Shown: one piece after another, positions 1 to 11,779 of the stretch | How positions within the stretch are numbered: the first letter of the stretch is position 1 | Layout: each line of letters starts with the position of its first letter | Assembly (NCBI RefSeq): GCF_964275005.1 | Contig: NC_092686.1 | Coordinates: forward strand, 45,196,333-45,260,332 | Direction: 5' to 3' | DNA from: Diadema setosum | Lineage: Eukaryota > Echinodermata > Echinoidea > Diadematoida > Diadematidae | Length of the DNA stretch: 64,000 nucleotides | Position numbers and translations under genes: made by a program | The notes under the pieces: model-generated | Seen by the model: the letters and a program-made list of their open reading frames with translations, nothing else | Told to the model about the DNA's origin: nothing | The model's database searches: none

Positions 1-391
1 ATACAAGTCGGCCACCTAAAGCGCTTTGGACATTACTTTTAGGAGGAAAGCAGTTCGTGACCTTTTTCTTTTTTTTTTTTCCAGTGGAGTCCTCTTATCT
101 CAAAAAAAAAAAAAAAAAATGATATGCCGAGTACTGATCTGGCGGTGTTGTTTCCATGAGCTGATTAAAATCTGTCATATTTTCTGTGATTTCAATATCA
201 TTATCTTAATTAAAGTGTAGTGTTTGTTTAAGAGTTGTTTTTCAACTGTTGTTTATGACGTCTTTTTTTTTTTTTTTTTAGTTTACTAATTAAAATGATG
301 TGAAATATAAGTGTTGTTTCGGTATATAGTGCCCAGTTAGGAAGACTTGAATGATTTAATTACTATCGTCCCTCCATCCTCCCAATCAAAG
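1..391 (+). other. Intron 3 of EXD1-like copy A (partial)
   Basis: Non-coding sequence that aligns by eye with the intron in front of exon 4 in copy C (about 30610-30951) and copy D (about 47990-48291). The shared landmarks are the phrases gaggaaa-cagttcg, catgagctgatt and a late gatgtgaaat. It ends in the acceptor AAAG just before exon 4. It holds T- and A-homopolymers but no coding segment. Exons 1-3 of copy A must lie to the left of the window. Confidence 0.7.
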
Positions 392-2795
392 GTTATTCAC
401 GACTGTCGCGGAGACTCGGCAGCCCTCAGAGCTAACTTCGGCATCAATCTGGCTGGAGTTTTCGACACATCGGTAAGAAAAATCAACGGACATTTCGCCA
501 TAGTCATACCAACAGTTGACGTCTGTAGATGAATATTTGTCCTGTGGTTGTTACCATAAGAGGTTAACAGGGGCAATTTTTTTTTTTATCATTACGATTA
601 ATCATGGCACCTAATCATTATGTGATTGTCCAAATTTCAGAAAAACCACAGCAGTCTCCCTTACAGAACAGACTGTGGAATCTGTAAACACGTTAAACGT
701 TCCCTGCAATCCATAATGTATGTTGATGCATTTTGGTCTGTACATAAACAAATCACTTTATACGTAATGGAAATATGCATCATACATTTTGAAATATTTC
801 TGAAAAAAATCTTAATTTTTATTCTGCAACCTGTTAAGTCCCAATTCTAAAAGAATCCTCCAAAAAATCTTTATTCATATTCCAGCTGTGACATCATCCT
901 CCTGTAACTCTTGAGATGAACAATAGATACAGTTGTGTGCCTTATCATTCATTGCTAGTGCTATTTGCATTTATCGCAACAACATCACGTTGTTTTTCAT
1001 GCAAATGTTTTTGACAATTTTCTTTTGTTGTAGCAATGAAAGGTAAAAGACACATAACTGTGGCTATTGTTCAGCCCAAGTATTACAGGAGGATGACGTC
1101 ACAGTTAAGATACGAATAAAGTTAATCCGGAGGATTTTTTTTTTTTTTTTGAGGAGTTTCATAGGGTGGAGAAAAAAATAAGAGAAACATTAATATTCAA
1201 AACTGCACGATGCATATTTTTATAAAGTATTTTGTGATTCAGTTAGGTACAAACCAGAAGGCATCAATAAAGCTCAACATACATTTTTTTTTTTTTTTTG
1301 CTTAATACAATAATGTGGACCTACATCCACACTTCATTTATCTCGATCAAAATAGATTGCCTTCTCGACGATCATGGAGCAGTGTAATAAGACTGGGAAA
1401 CCCTATCGCATCGGACAAAAGGCGCTGTGTAGCGTTCTTGGGGAGGACACAACCTTCAAAGATGATGCCATCTTTGAGAGGATGACGATCGACAAACAGT
1501 TTTGGGCGCAGCGCCCTCTGACTGCTGACATGAAGAATTATGCGGCCGCGGATCCAGCAAGTCTCGTACCTCACGTGTATCAGGCCCTGGATGGGTTAGT
1601 AGCGTACTATATTAAAGTTCTGTAAAGGTGCCTACGAGGATTGTTCTGTCTTCGTCTGTCGTTTTGGTTGTTTTCTTTTCAGTTCATTTTGAAAATGTGT
1701 AAACAATAAACGACCGAAGGTGGGCGATGTCATTATTGCACTCCTTCCACAAAATCATGCGCAAACACACTAAAAGATGTATCTGCCACTGATGTTAGTC
1801 TAAGGACGTTGAAGATAATATGAAGTCACAAACCTTATTCCCCTTGAACCCATGTTTGATGCCGCCACTCAAAAATATTTGAAGCATGCGTCAAAGTGGA
1901 TCTGCTGCTAGTGCGCAGATAGGGAGATAATTATTGACTGGCATCTTATGTCTGAGGAAGATTATGTCTTTATGATGGTAATTAGGCTGACTATTATTAT
2001 AAAAGATGAGTGGTGCATACGAGAGAGACAAGGGGTGCGCGAATAGAAAATGCGCAAAGATAGATGAAATAGAAATTGAAATCACTCGACTAGACATGTC
2101 TTGGTAATTATGGGACACATTGAATTTATAATAGGAAAAGTTATAAAATCTGCTTTCCAGGATATGTTTTCACATCATAACAGCTCTAATTTTCCACACT
2201 TGCTGACATTTCTAGACGGGATTACCTTATTTTATGCTTTATCATGGGCTGAAATTTCATCCCAATTAATTAATAAGCAAGTAGAATATATCCGACATTA
2301 GTTTACAGTTCAAAATGAAGCTTTTAGGTTGCTCTGGAAAATGGCGGCATCAAACCCTGATCATTAAAGTAAAAAACAAAAGAGAGAGAGAGAAGAAAAT
2401 GAATTTGCTGAAATCGTTTGTGCATTCCTCGAAAACATTTTGAATAAAATAGCAGTTGGTATTCCGTATCTTGAACCTCTTTGATTAACCATACAAACTC
2501 TCAGGAAGTGACTAACAACAGAGAAAGGAAACGGTGATATTACTAAATAAGAATTTAATGTTATATACCATGAGGTGAACATTTCATGCGACTCGAAATG
2601 TTGATTCTAATTTATGAAATCGAAATATGAAAGTGTAGAAAGGATATGTTAAAGTTCTGTTGCAACACAGTTATTTCATTTTACCTGTCACGTTATGTAA
2701 ATAGGTCCTATCGGTTTTTTTCTTACAGAATGATCAGTCCGTTTTGGCGGGACTACTTCGATGCCAGGTGCAAGGACGCCCTCATTGAGCTGTAA
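392..2795 (+). CDS. EXD1-like 3'-5' exonuclease domain gene, copy A (3' part: exons 4-6)
   Basis: Three coding exons are visible: exon 4 at 392-472, exon 5 at 1356-1594, exon 6 at 2729-2795 ending in TAA. Exon 4 encodes VIHDCRGDSAAL..., the second acidic motif of DEDD exonucleases. Exon 5 encodes the C-terminal part of the fold and ends with YAAADPASLVPHVY, the Y-x3-D signature of the DEDDy subgroup. Exon 6 gives the short tail MISPFWRDYFDARCKDALIEL. Exon phases (0, 0, 2) equal those of copies B-D. Exon 5 uses acceptor AATAG and donor GTTAGT, the donor shared only with copy D. No break is seen in these exons. The family is assigned from the order of motifs and from the WxxRPL...Y-AAxD pattern near the C-terminus known from EXD1. 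Activity cannot be judged because the D-x-E exon is outside the window. Confidence 0.85.
854..1136. repeat. Foldback MITE in intron 4 of copy A
   Basis: Two roughly 55-base arms, starting AATCCTCC and ending GGAGGATT, are inverted copies of each other. Both contain GACATCATCCTCCTGTAA-like or reverse-complement text. The central loop has no open frame. The right arm alone survives at 48439-48491 in the same intron of copy D, so the insertion is older than the A/D split. Confidence 0.7.
1595..2728 (+). other. Intron 5 of copy A, nothing recognised
   Basis: AT-rich intron without a recognisable coding or repeat family apart from a short GA run near 2380. The last 150 bases (accatgaggtgaaca..., ttacctgtcac) align with the end of intron 5 in copies B and D, ending in the acceptor CTTACAG. 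Confidence 0.6.
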
Positions 2796-3004
2796 TCTGA
2801 CGGCGGAGTACTCTCAGATTCGAATTCTAGATTTGAGACCAGTGATCGCTCATGACTGATTTGATAGTAGAAAACTTCCCGACTGCAAAAACACTCATGC
2901 TAGATACGATACCGACTGAGCCCCCTCGCGGCCCTTCTTAGACAGGACTTAGACAACAGGGCAAAAAAACCTGCCGTGTAATACTTGTATTAGTGTTCTT
3001 GCAG

Positions 3005-3043
3005 AAAGACCAGTCCGTTATGGCGGGGCTGTTTGTTGCCTGG
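3005..3043 (+). pseudogene. Second, relic terminal exon (6b) behind copy A
   Basis: About 210 bases after the stop codon, an acceptor-like TTCTTGCAG is followed by AAAGACCAGTCCGTTATGG, a diverged copy of exon 6 (AATGATCAGTCCGTTTTGG). Unlike the equivalent relics behind B-D, this one has no early stop in the spliced frame. Read in phase it stays open to about 3222, but the sequence past 3043 no longer resembles the gene. It could act as an alternative last exon. A decayed duplicate is more likely, since all four copies carry one. Confidence 0.6.
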
Positions 3044-3049
3044 TCGCAT

Positions 3050-3360
3050 TATACGCAAAGACTGGTCGCTGACATCCCTGCCGACATCCATTATCCAAAC
3101 ATTTGTGGAGACCATACAAAACCAATCGGCGACCAATCTAATAAGTTTTGAATGGGGACTGGTTGCTGTGAGGTTACCGACCATTTGCAAATCAGTTGAC
3201 GGCCGGTTGAGGAGCGCTTTGTGACCGTTTTGCGAACAACAACAACAACAACAACAGCAACAACAACAAAAATAATGATGATGAATGGGCGGCTGCTCGC
3301 AGAAAGGGTTTGCAAATGACCGGCAACTGATCGGCAAATAATGATCGGCGACTTATTCAA
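3050..3360. repeat. Inverted repeat element with central (AAC)n
   Basis: Text such as GACCGGCAACTGATCGGC on the right recurs in inverted, diverged form on the left (ACCGACCATTTGCAAATCAG). The (AAC)n tract at 3236-3270 lies between. No coding content is likely: long runs of one amino acid read here come from the triplet repeat. Confidence 0.4.
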
Positions 3361-3397
3361 ATTCAAATGAAATCTTATTTCCAATAACACAGTACAT

Positions 3398-3599
3398 AAT
3401 TAAATGACTGAGCTTCAACCAACCTTAAAATTGTAGAGGGCAAGATTTCGTCCTCTCCTGAGGACTTTCTCAAGCCTTATGCAGTGTTGTCTTGCTGGCG
3501 CCGTTGCCCGTTGCCGAAAGCTTGCCCTCTACAATTTTAAGGTTGGTTGAAGCTCAGTCATTTAATTATTCATCATCCCCAGCCGATGAAAGTTTTTAG
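3398..3599. repeat. 202-bp hairpin element with 13-bp target duplication
   Basis: Left arm 3398-3446 and right arm about 3525-3568 form a near-perfect inverted repeat of more than 45 bases (text AATGACTGAGCTTCAACC and its reverse complement). The word TAACACAGTACAT stands directly before (3385-3397) and after (3600-3612) the element. The right flank of the hairpin carries an unpaired 30-base stretch with a GATGAAAG word. A 13-bp duplication is longer than expected for most cut-and-paste DNA transposons and fits target-primed insertion of a structured RNA. Confidence 0.65.
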
Positions 3600-3612
3600 T
3601 AACACAGTACAT

Positions 3613-5637
3613 GTTTGTCACCGTTAGAGATTCAAAGAAAATAATACGCACAATCTTGTATTTTATACAACAAATAATATGCATGTATTATGGAACGTGA
3701 TTAATTGTTCAAATAATTGCATTAATGGAAAAGAGGAACCCACGTAGAAGAAAAGCTTGTAGGAATGTGGGCCACTCAATACATCGAATGTGGATCTCTT
3801 AAAACATCGACTTACTAAAGACCACTCAATGGCCTCCCATTGGCAATGATTGGTTGCTGATTTCCACTAGGGGCTCCGTAACACCTATTACAGGATTGCA
3901 ATGTTTAGGCACGTGCACGCAGACACTCTATTGCTCGAGAAACAAATCATTTTGTCGTTTATACTCTGCTATCGTGTTGCTTACTGGCTGTCCAGTCTCT
4001 TGTACAAATATGTAGATCTCAGGATACTCGCACGGGCAACTCATTGATTTGGTAGTTTTATCAATTTATCATTATGATACTTTTTTTTATTATTCTGTAT
4101 TGAGTTTGTGTGTGTGTGTTTTTTTTTTTATTTACTGTACGTTTTATATAACTTTGTATGTATTTTGCATTGTTTTTATGCAGGGCCTCTTTGTTAATCA
4201 GTTTTGGTTTTTTTTTTTTTTTGTTACTTGACTAAAAAGGGCTACCCTGTTAAGATAAAACGGGATAAATGAATAGATAAATAAATGAATCAATGAATAT
4301 TAAGATCAGTGATTTGAAATTCTAGGACATTGGTAGAATCAAACTCAGCATTTCAATGTCTAATTATCTAGTACCTAACGAGTCTTTTATCATCGCCTAT
4401 AATGAATGAAAGATATTTCATATAATCTACATAATTGATATCCAGCTTGTTTCTAGCCCCCTAGATATAGAATTGTATTTAACTTATTGTGTGTCACAAA
4501 CTGTGTTTTCCCGGTCAAACTCATACTTTTGTCATTCGAATTAATGAATATTTACTCAAATTCATACAGCGAAAGCACGCAAATTATTCGGGCATTTGAA
4601 TTCAGAATCCGAGCTATTAATTTCATTTTCTTTTCAAGGATAGAGACGTATTGGTATTGGTATGCTGCCCAAAACTTCTTATCTGATGCGGAGAGGATCG
4701 TCTACTAGTGACGTGTTGACCTATAGTGAGACTCCATCTTCCTTCATGGCAGTTCTAGCTGTTTCCTTTCCGTCAAATCAAATTCATGTAATTATTATTT
4801 CAATGTCAAAAGGAGAGCATCGCATTTTCTACACTCTTGCATTAAAATTCACGCAGTAGTCACCATGAGCTTGTTTGGGGTGTTCAATTTCATTTTCAGG
4901 GGATCAATTTCCTATACTTCGTGCAATCAGTTAAAGATAAATATTTGAAAAAGCAAGGGGGAGAGTTTCTCATAAAATAACACTACACAGGTATTCACAA
5001 CCTATACCCGCCGGACATAAACACACACAAAATTGTTGTTTTCATAGGCTTGCTTTAGCATAATTATGATTGTTTTTAAAGGTTCTGTATTTTACTGAGT
5101 TCATATACACTTGGGCTTCTATTTCAGGAAATTTTACATGATAAAGTCCAGTCAGCAGTGCATTTAAAGAACACAACGTCAATTCAAACATACTCCATGA
5201 TGAGACCACATGCACATAGAAAGAACAACGCCCCAATATTAACCACACAATGCATCATTATTCAAAGACAAACTGACACACATGATTTCACATAGTTCCG
5301 CAAAAGGAAACCAATAATATATCAACAGACAACAAACAAAATGTCTAATGTTCGTCTCATCAGTTTCAATGTAGTCGAAATTCCCTCGGAGTTGTCAATC
5401 AACCTCCTCCACAATATGCTCGGTTGCATGTATACGGTGCACTATGTGCCAGTATGTAGCGTGCCATTTTTACCTGCGTGAAGTTACAATTTGAGAATAA
5501 ATAGGTAGACATATCACCATGAAGCCCACTCTATGCAAATCAAAGTAAAAAGGCACACATACTCGGCCCCAAGCTAAGTAACTCCTTCTTTTGAATTGAA
5601 TGCACTTTTTTATTTATTATCTACACATATGTACACG
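3613..5637. other. Intergenic, mostly unrecognised; LINE-like 3' tail at 4090-4290
   Basis: The only recognisable piece is a T-rich stretch followed by agggctaccctgttaagata and a loose AAATGAATAGATAA tail at about 4230-4290. This resembles the 3' end of a CR1/Jockey-type LINE. No open frame with family features occurs here. Confidence 0.35.
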
Positions 5638-5639
5638 TA

Positions 5640-6065
5640 CAGTTCGACCTCGATTATCCGGTCATGTCGGGACTGGCGCTCATCCGGATCGAAGCGAATT
5701 GGCCGGATATGGGAGACACAATGTTAATGTAGCTGCCGTCCAAGCTGCCGTCCCATAGTGCACTGGCAGCTAGGCAGGTGGCGTACCCCGCAACGGTGGT
5801 GTAATCTATACACTAGCCTGCGCAAAATTGTAGTCCCTTCTTCACAAAAATAAAGTATATCTTTATGTGAAAATCATACATGTTTTACCTCATTAGATAT
5901 CGAGAAACCTATCATGCATATCTTATGAAATTAGTGAAATAGATCAATGAAAGTCACTTTTTTTTTCTCATTTTTTGGAAGAAAAAGAAATCCTTCACTG
6001 CGTGAACGCGTCCGGATAATAGAGATTTCCGTATGAAAGGAGGCCGGATAATCGAGGTCAAACTG
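5640..6065. mobile_element. Nonautonomous pogo/Tigger-like DNA element
   Basis: Terminal inverted repeats CAGTTCGACCTCGATTATCC (left) and the complementary GGATAATCGAGGTCAAACTG (right), flanked on both sides by TA (5638-5639 and 6066-6067), the target duplication of the Tc1/mariner/pogo superfamily. At 426 bp with no transposase frame it is an internally deleted, nonautonomous copy. Confidence 0.75.
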
Positions 6066-6150
6066 TATGTCTTCTTAATTTCTCTTTATACCCAAAACAA
6101 TTTCAAGTAAAATAAAACAGCTACTAATAAAACAATCAATACACCATTAC

Positions 6151-6174
6151 AAACACACACACGCACACACACAC

Positions 6175-6228
<54 letters not shown>
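6151..6228. repeat. (CA)n microsatellite
   Basis: Almost pure CA dinucleotide repeat with a few interruptions. Confidence 0.95.
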
Positions 6229-6232
<4 letters not shown>

Positions 6233-6506
6233 AACAGGAATCGCCTGCCAGAACCTGTATATATTATGGTAGTGAAGGGATACGTCTGTTCTGTCGACAT
6301 TGGGAACTGCATATATAAGAACAGTGTCCCATGTCAACGTCAGTGAAATCTTGATCTTTCCTTGGAACAGACGCCACCTAACCGTACCTAATGGGAAAAT
6401 AACCACCTAGCTGGTAGGGGACCTATAGAGATAGAATAGATTATATAGGAGAGGAGAGAGGCCTAGAATAAAGAGGTACAGAATACTTACATGCATAAGA
6501 ATGAAT

Positions 6507-6800
6507 GGGCATATCAAGTATGTTCTCTATGTGCTTAACCAAACATTATAATTTTATTGTCTCGTCTTGAAACATTTTGAAATCAAATCATTATTATTTC
6601 GCCTATACATTTTGATAAGTTGTATTCACTCGATTTTCTTTTTGAAATAAGAAACCAAAATCTCTTTAAATAATCGGATTCTTTTCCAGTTGAAGCGTAG
6701 ATAGAGGCGTTATTTGCTGTTCCAAATGTACGTTTCTTTGTTTTACTGTGCAAGGTGATGATTAAGGTGCAGTGCAAACATGTCCTGAGTCGTTGTGAAA
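6507..6800. repeat. Sequence shared with 36145-36400
   Basis: Both begin near gg-(c/t)(a/g)-tatcaagta(a/t)gttctc and continue co-linearly through a stretch with ACATTTTGAAA and a CGATT or GATTTGATC region. The two copies lie downstream of EXD1-like copies A and C, so this is either part of the duplicated gene block or a dispersed repeat. No coding content is seen. Confidence 0.45.
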
Positions 6801-7082
6801 AAGACTGGGTGGAGAATTTCATGCTTTTGTTGTCTTTGCTTATATGATTAAGGGAATGCAGGTGTAAGCGTAGACGAAGTATAGATCACAGTGTAGTTAG
6901 TACTACGTCAAATGGAAGCATTATAGACACGATTACGTTTAATTCATTCATTTCCTTCCCTCCTTCTCGTATCTAGGCACTTTAAATCATGATTACATAA
7001 CAATTTCATGCGCATCATGTGTACACACAATCGTAATTGATTAATTAGATGAAATTACATTGTATTTAGGAATAGTTTTGAC

Positions 7083-7770
7083 ATGAACACTTACTGCACT
7101 TGCTACAGGGAGCGGATGATTGGTTTCGCTCTACTGATAAAGTGGAATACGTTGGCGCAAAATTTGTCAATTTACAAAAGGTCTTCGATATGGTTAATCA
7201 CGTTGAACCTTTTACCCAAGCTCAAACACATGGGCGTCACTGGTGCTGAACTACAATGGGTTTAAAGTATATCTCGGAGCGAAGAGTATAAGAAATTCCA
7301 TCAATGATGCCCTCTCGGAAGAAAGACTTGTAAGAGGAGTGCCACAAGGTTCCTTGTTGGGACCATCGTTGTTCAGCATTTTCATAACAATATATATATT
7401 CTGGGTTGTGTTTTTTTTTTTTCTGACTGCAGTGTCCATTTTATACGCTGATAACACGGTCATGTACTACTGTCTTGTCGTAAAAATCCGGATGCTGTTA
7501 AAATTCTTTGAATAAGGAACTCACACTTAGAAGCATAAATCGTTGACAACACCTTAAAAGTCAATCATGATAAAGCTGTATATATGTTATTTGGTACGAA
7601 TAACATGCTTTAGAGACAAAAGCATCTGAATGTTAAAGCTGAATAGTATAAATGTTAATTCTGAATGAAAAAAAAAATTCATGTGAAAAGTTTTCAATAT
7701 CTTGGAGTAACTTTTGAAAATAGATTGCAAATAGAGTGCAGAATATATATTGGTCAAATGGCAGCCAGTT
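7083..7770 (+). mobile_element. LINE fragment, CR1/Jockey-like reverse transcriptase
   Basis: Broken reverse transcriptase. The text contains the motif A remnant LQKVFDMVNH, then RLVRGVPQGSLLGPSLFSIF (motif B) and ILYADNTVMYY (motif C, with DN in place of DD). After a break comes a co-linear tail with YMLFGTNN and FQYLGVTFE, typical of the region after the palm domain. At least two frame changes and several stops interrupt it, so it is dead. The 5' part (endonuclease) and the 3' end are missing. Confidence 0.8.
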
Positions 7771-8411
7771 TTTTTTTTAATCTTGTTTATTGAAAATGCA
7801 TAAACATTTCCATATATAGAGTAAAAGGGTGTACAAGTACTATACGTGCACATATTTCTGCTATAGTGTGATAGAATACACAGATGAACACCATGCCCCA
7901 TGGAGACCCTCAAAGCCCCCCCCCCCAAATAATGATAATAATGTGTCCGTGAAGGCACGTGATGTAGTTTCTTTCTTTTTCTTTTTTCCCTTCCGTTGAT
8001 GTCATGTCAGTTGACATTGGTTCGTTTTATTTTGTTTTCTATCGCTGTCTTGTGTATTTTCTTTGTGGGACCCTCCATTTCCATCTGCATCCTTAGTGAA
8101 TTTGTATTAAATGATTTATGTATAATAACAAATATAAAAAAATATATAATTGTGTTTTTTTTTCATCTGTTACGCATTTTCATATGTAGTTTGTTAAATC
8201 ACATTCTGCAATTATTACAAATCCTCTATATAGCCTATACATTGTATATAATTTCTTTATTTATTTGATGGAAGTGAAAATAAATTTGAATCCTTGAATC
8301 TTTGAATCTTTGAATGCGTGGAAGGTAAACTTGTGGTACCGGGTCTCTTGTTTATTTTGTTCCTTTTTTGAAGGGGGGGGGGGGCGGTGGAAGAAGCAAA
8401 GTGGGGTGCAC
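7771..8411. other. Intergenic, no gene; repeat tail and G run
   Basis: T-rich, with a (TTGAATC)n-like tail at about 8288-8318, which suggests the 3' end of a retroposon, and a G run at 8372-8384. No supported coding sequence. Confidence 0.4.
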
Positions 8412-8725
8412 GTCACGAGACCGACACCCACAAGTCATACAGCTCACGAGTGATACATCCCATGAGTTATACAGCTCAAGAGTCTTACAGCCCATGAGTT
8501 CGACACTAGATGAAAACAACCCACGAGTTCGACAGATACAACACGGGGCTTAATTGTGTCGGTCTCGTGGGCCTTGTTAGCTTAGTGTCGAACTCATGGG
8601 CTTTATCAATTGCCTAGTGTCGAACTCATGGGCTGTATGACTCGTGAGCTGTATGACTCATGAATCTGTTTTCATTGTCGAACTCGTGGACTGTATGACT
8701 CGTGGGTGTCGGTCTTGTGGGATGA
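8412..8725. repeat. Large imperfect palindrome built of short repeated words
   Basis: The left half repeats variants of CATGAGTTCGACAC and CACGAGT-ATACAG; the right half repeats the complements GTGTCGAACTCATGGGC and CTGTATGACTCGTG. Both halves end in CACGAGACCGACACC or its complement. The structure is a foldback element whose arms are internally repetitive. Confidence 0.7.
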
Positions 8726-8827
8726 CCCCGGCAAGGTGTGGAGGTTGAATGGATGGCATAGTGTTGATTGAGATGAGGATTCAGCTTTTTACTCTTTTTA
8801 TTTTGAGAGAGAGAAATAGGACTACTT

Positions 8828-9105
8828 AGAAACCACTTTATTAAATATCAAAGAGAATACAATTATTCTAAGAGGAATTTAAAGTTAATTTGATGAAATC
8901 GGTTTTGAAATGGCTGAGATATCAAAAAGCCAAGTAAAACAAAGCAGTCCTAATAAAAGGTGGTTCCATATTTTATTAGGATTGCTTTGTTTTTAGTAAC
9001 TATCTCGGCCATTTCATAACAAATTTTCATCAAATGAACTTTGAATTCCTCTGAGAATTATGTGAATTATGCTCTTTCAGATTTCATGAAGGTTTCTCAT
9101 TATCT
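8828..9105. repeat. Foldback MITE
   Basis: Two arms of about 110 bases, imperfectly complementary. The left contains GATGAAATCGGTTTTGAAAT and AAACAAAGCAGTCCTAATAA; the right contains their reverse complements. A short loop lies near 8965. Noncoding. Confidence 0.65.
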
Positions 9106-9679
9106 AAGACAATAAAAAAAAACATCAAAACAAGTTGGAAACTAAAAACTGTACCACCCCTTTAATTTTTTACCTAATACAGTGTATCTATTCACAAGAG
9201 ACCACAAGCCGATCGCCCACCTCCGCCGCCATACAGCTAAAGTCAAGGAAATTACATACTTGATTTCTTTCCAAATCTGCAGTCTATGATTTCGATTCAT
9301 AAGAATTTTCCGTGGGCATTATTTCCGGTTTTTTGTTTTGTTTTTGTTTTGTTTTTTTTTCTTTTGCATCTTGATGTGGGCGGAGTTGTGGGGATGGGAA
9401 TCCCAAGTAATTTGAGACGGGCGGTTGCAGCTCACTGTGCACAGGGAAACGATTCGGTGGTTGATACGAACTCACTGGTCTCGTGTTGGGTATCTTATGT
9501 AGAGGGATATCTGGATCATTCATATTAATCTCCAATTTAGACACGCAAAATGTGATGTTAAGAACGAAAGTAGACCTGTATCACGTTGAATATAGAGATT
9601 CAAATAAATCATCAGTCGCGCCTATAGACAAAAAAGGTGAAAATATAAGTCTAAAATGGTATAGTAATATTACAACTGA

Positions 9680-10028
9680 TTGACAAACTGCCCTACATCA
9701 ACGTATAAATAAACACCGATTAATCACTGTCAGCCGACCACCGACAGACTGTGCTATAACACTTATAACGTGCAACAGATACTGCCTATTTATTCAAATT
9801 ACTCGGTAATAAATTCTTCTGTCCGGTTGATTTTATAATCTCAACTGAGTGAAAATTGGCCTACATCGACGTGAATTAGCTCCAAATTGATTAGCGTTCT
9901 AGTAGTAGCCATGGTATCAGAAGTCATAGGCGTACTAGAGCAGGATTCGGACCTACGACCTCCTGATCTCAGGACTGGCGTCTTATTCACTAGATCACAG
10001 AGCTATTATACCGCCCGACAGAGCGACG
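9680..10028 (-). mobile_element. tRNA-derived SINE
   Basis: Read on the minus strand from 10028, an A-box-like TGTGATCTAGTGAATAAG is followed 35 bases later by the B-box GGTCCGAATCC. The body continues for about 300 bases without coding content. The head is too diverged to fold as a working tRNA, so it is called a SINE rather than a tRNA gene. The downstream end is approximate. Confidence 0.6.
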
Positions 10029-10037
10029 ACTTTACAT

Positions 10038-10125
10038 AATAAAAGGGGCGCCCCCTATTTTTTGTTTATTTTATTTGTTTTGAAACAAACAAAAAAAATA
10101 AGGGGGGGGGGAGGGCGCCCGGTTT
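10038..10125. repeat. Short hairpin with GGGCGCCC ends
   Basis: GGGGCGCCCCCTATTTTTTG on the left pairs with the region CAAAAAAAATAAGGGGGG and GGGCGCCC on the right around a small loop. Probable terminal part of a foldback element. Confidence 0.4.
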
Positions 10126-10129
10126 GCCT

Positions 10130-11779
10130 TCGCCTGAATCCGCCAGTGTTGAAGTGCATTCGTATCTAAGGCACGCACCATTGTAATTACTTGAGTTTAT
10201 TGCATATTCTCTCTTTCTAGTGCAAATCGTGTATAGAAGCGATAGGATGTTTATGTCAAATCTCGGTGGCGAATGTTCATGCATGGCGATCCCCAATGCC
10301 TTGTAACATGACATGGGATTAATCAAATTGTCATTGTCATTGCCATTGTCATTTTCACACCCTCATGTTTACAGACCCACCCACAACTATAATCACGAAT
10401 GCAAACACCCTATAGATTATAAAGACCATAGAAGGATACTGTTCCCTGGAATTTATAGCTACAATGCAATATTCTATTGTAATGAAAGACATCTCTCTGC
10501 AGTTTACCAATATAGAGTATTCGCATGTTTGAGATTCAAGTTCATTTGTATCTGTTAGTACATAAGTGCATTGTATGTATTGTATTGTTATGTGATATTG
10601 TAGCCCGGCTAAAAACAAAATTCTTTAAATGAACAATGGATACTGAATCGATTAGTAACTTTAGATTTCTTGTCGAAGGCGTATGGATTAAATTCTATAG
10701 ACTGCCATCAAATTGATCACTCTAATTACTTTTTCAATATTGTTTTTTTTTTCTTTGGTAAATCCAAGATCAAACTCTGATTAAAAAGACAGATTCAGAG
10801 CCTATTTACTGAGGTTTAAGATTTTTTGTTTGTTCTACTGTAAAGCTTATAAGGTGTAATGTTTAAAAAATGTGAAAATGTGATGCGTTTTAGAAGAAAA
10901 TGCACGTCTTTATTATTTTAGCTGATATGGTTCCGAGATTGTGAGTGTGAAAATATGTATTGATATAGTACTACATACGTCACCTGAAAGGAAGCAAAGT
11001 TACACTGACCACGATGATTTCATATCTTGTCTGTTTTAGGTGTGGCATTCCAACCACAGTAGTTGTGTGCGATCATTTGTGAAACTGCATACATACCATT
11101 CTTGTAGATCAAGTACAATTTCCAGAGTTTATTAGGGGATAGTATGGACAAGAACCACAACTACTGCCGTAAGCTGGTCCGCTGCGGAAAGTAAGGAAAC
11201 ATGTTGAAAAGATTAGTCTGCAAATATTCTAAGCACCCCTTCCCATTGCAATGCTCACTCTGTTCATCTGAAATCAAGCAAAGTACGAGCAGCCTGCAAT
11301 ATGAAATTTGAGCGAATACCAGAACAATAACATTTTATCAGCGTTTCATAAGATGTTCAAGGCTAATCTAATCATTCCGCATGACCATATAAGGGTATCA
11401 CATCTTAGAAGCCGAACAAGGAAACTGATTCACTGTAATTTTCATCGCTGTTATCATTACGTTCTTCACAAAAGGCAATAGTGCAATGCGGGAATCGAGG
11501 GTGTATTAGAGTAGCTCAGACGCTGTTCTCTGTGTAAAAACAGTAGACAAGATAGAGATCGGTGAGTTCTAAAAGTAATTTAGTCTTTGTCAAAGACCGT
11601 CCCGGAAATGATTGTAAAAAGCAGGGAGTCGTTACGCGAGACTAGGCAAGTCACCAGCGAGAGCCAATACCAGGAGAGGGAGGGTTTGTTCGTCTTCAGC
11701 AAAAAGAACAGCCAATCAGCAGAGCGCTCTCGATGAAGCTTTATGCATGAATATTTAGCTTCGAGGGCGGATGGGCGAA
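10130..11779. other. Intergenic, nothing recognised
   Basis: No conserved exon, RNA gene or clear repeat could be identified. Open frames here are short and without family features. Confidence 0.5.

Noticed and set aside
6086-6406. Open frame with a long run of CV repeats on the minus strand
   Set aside because: It is a translation of the (CA)n microsatellite.
8368-8553. Small open frame starting in a G run
   Set aside because: It lies across a G homopolymer and a palindromic repeat; no support.
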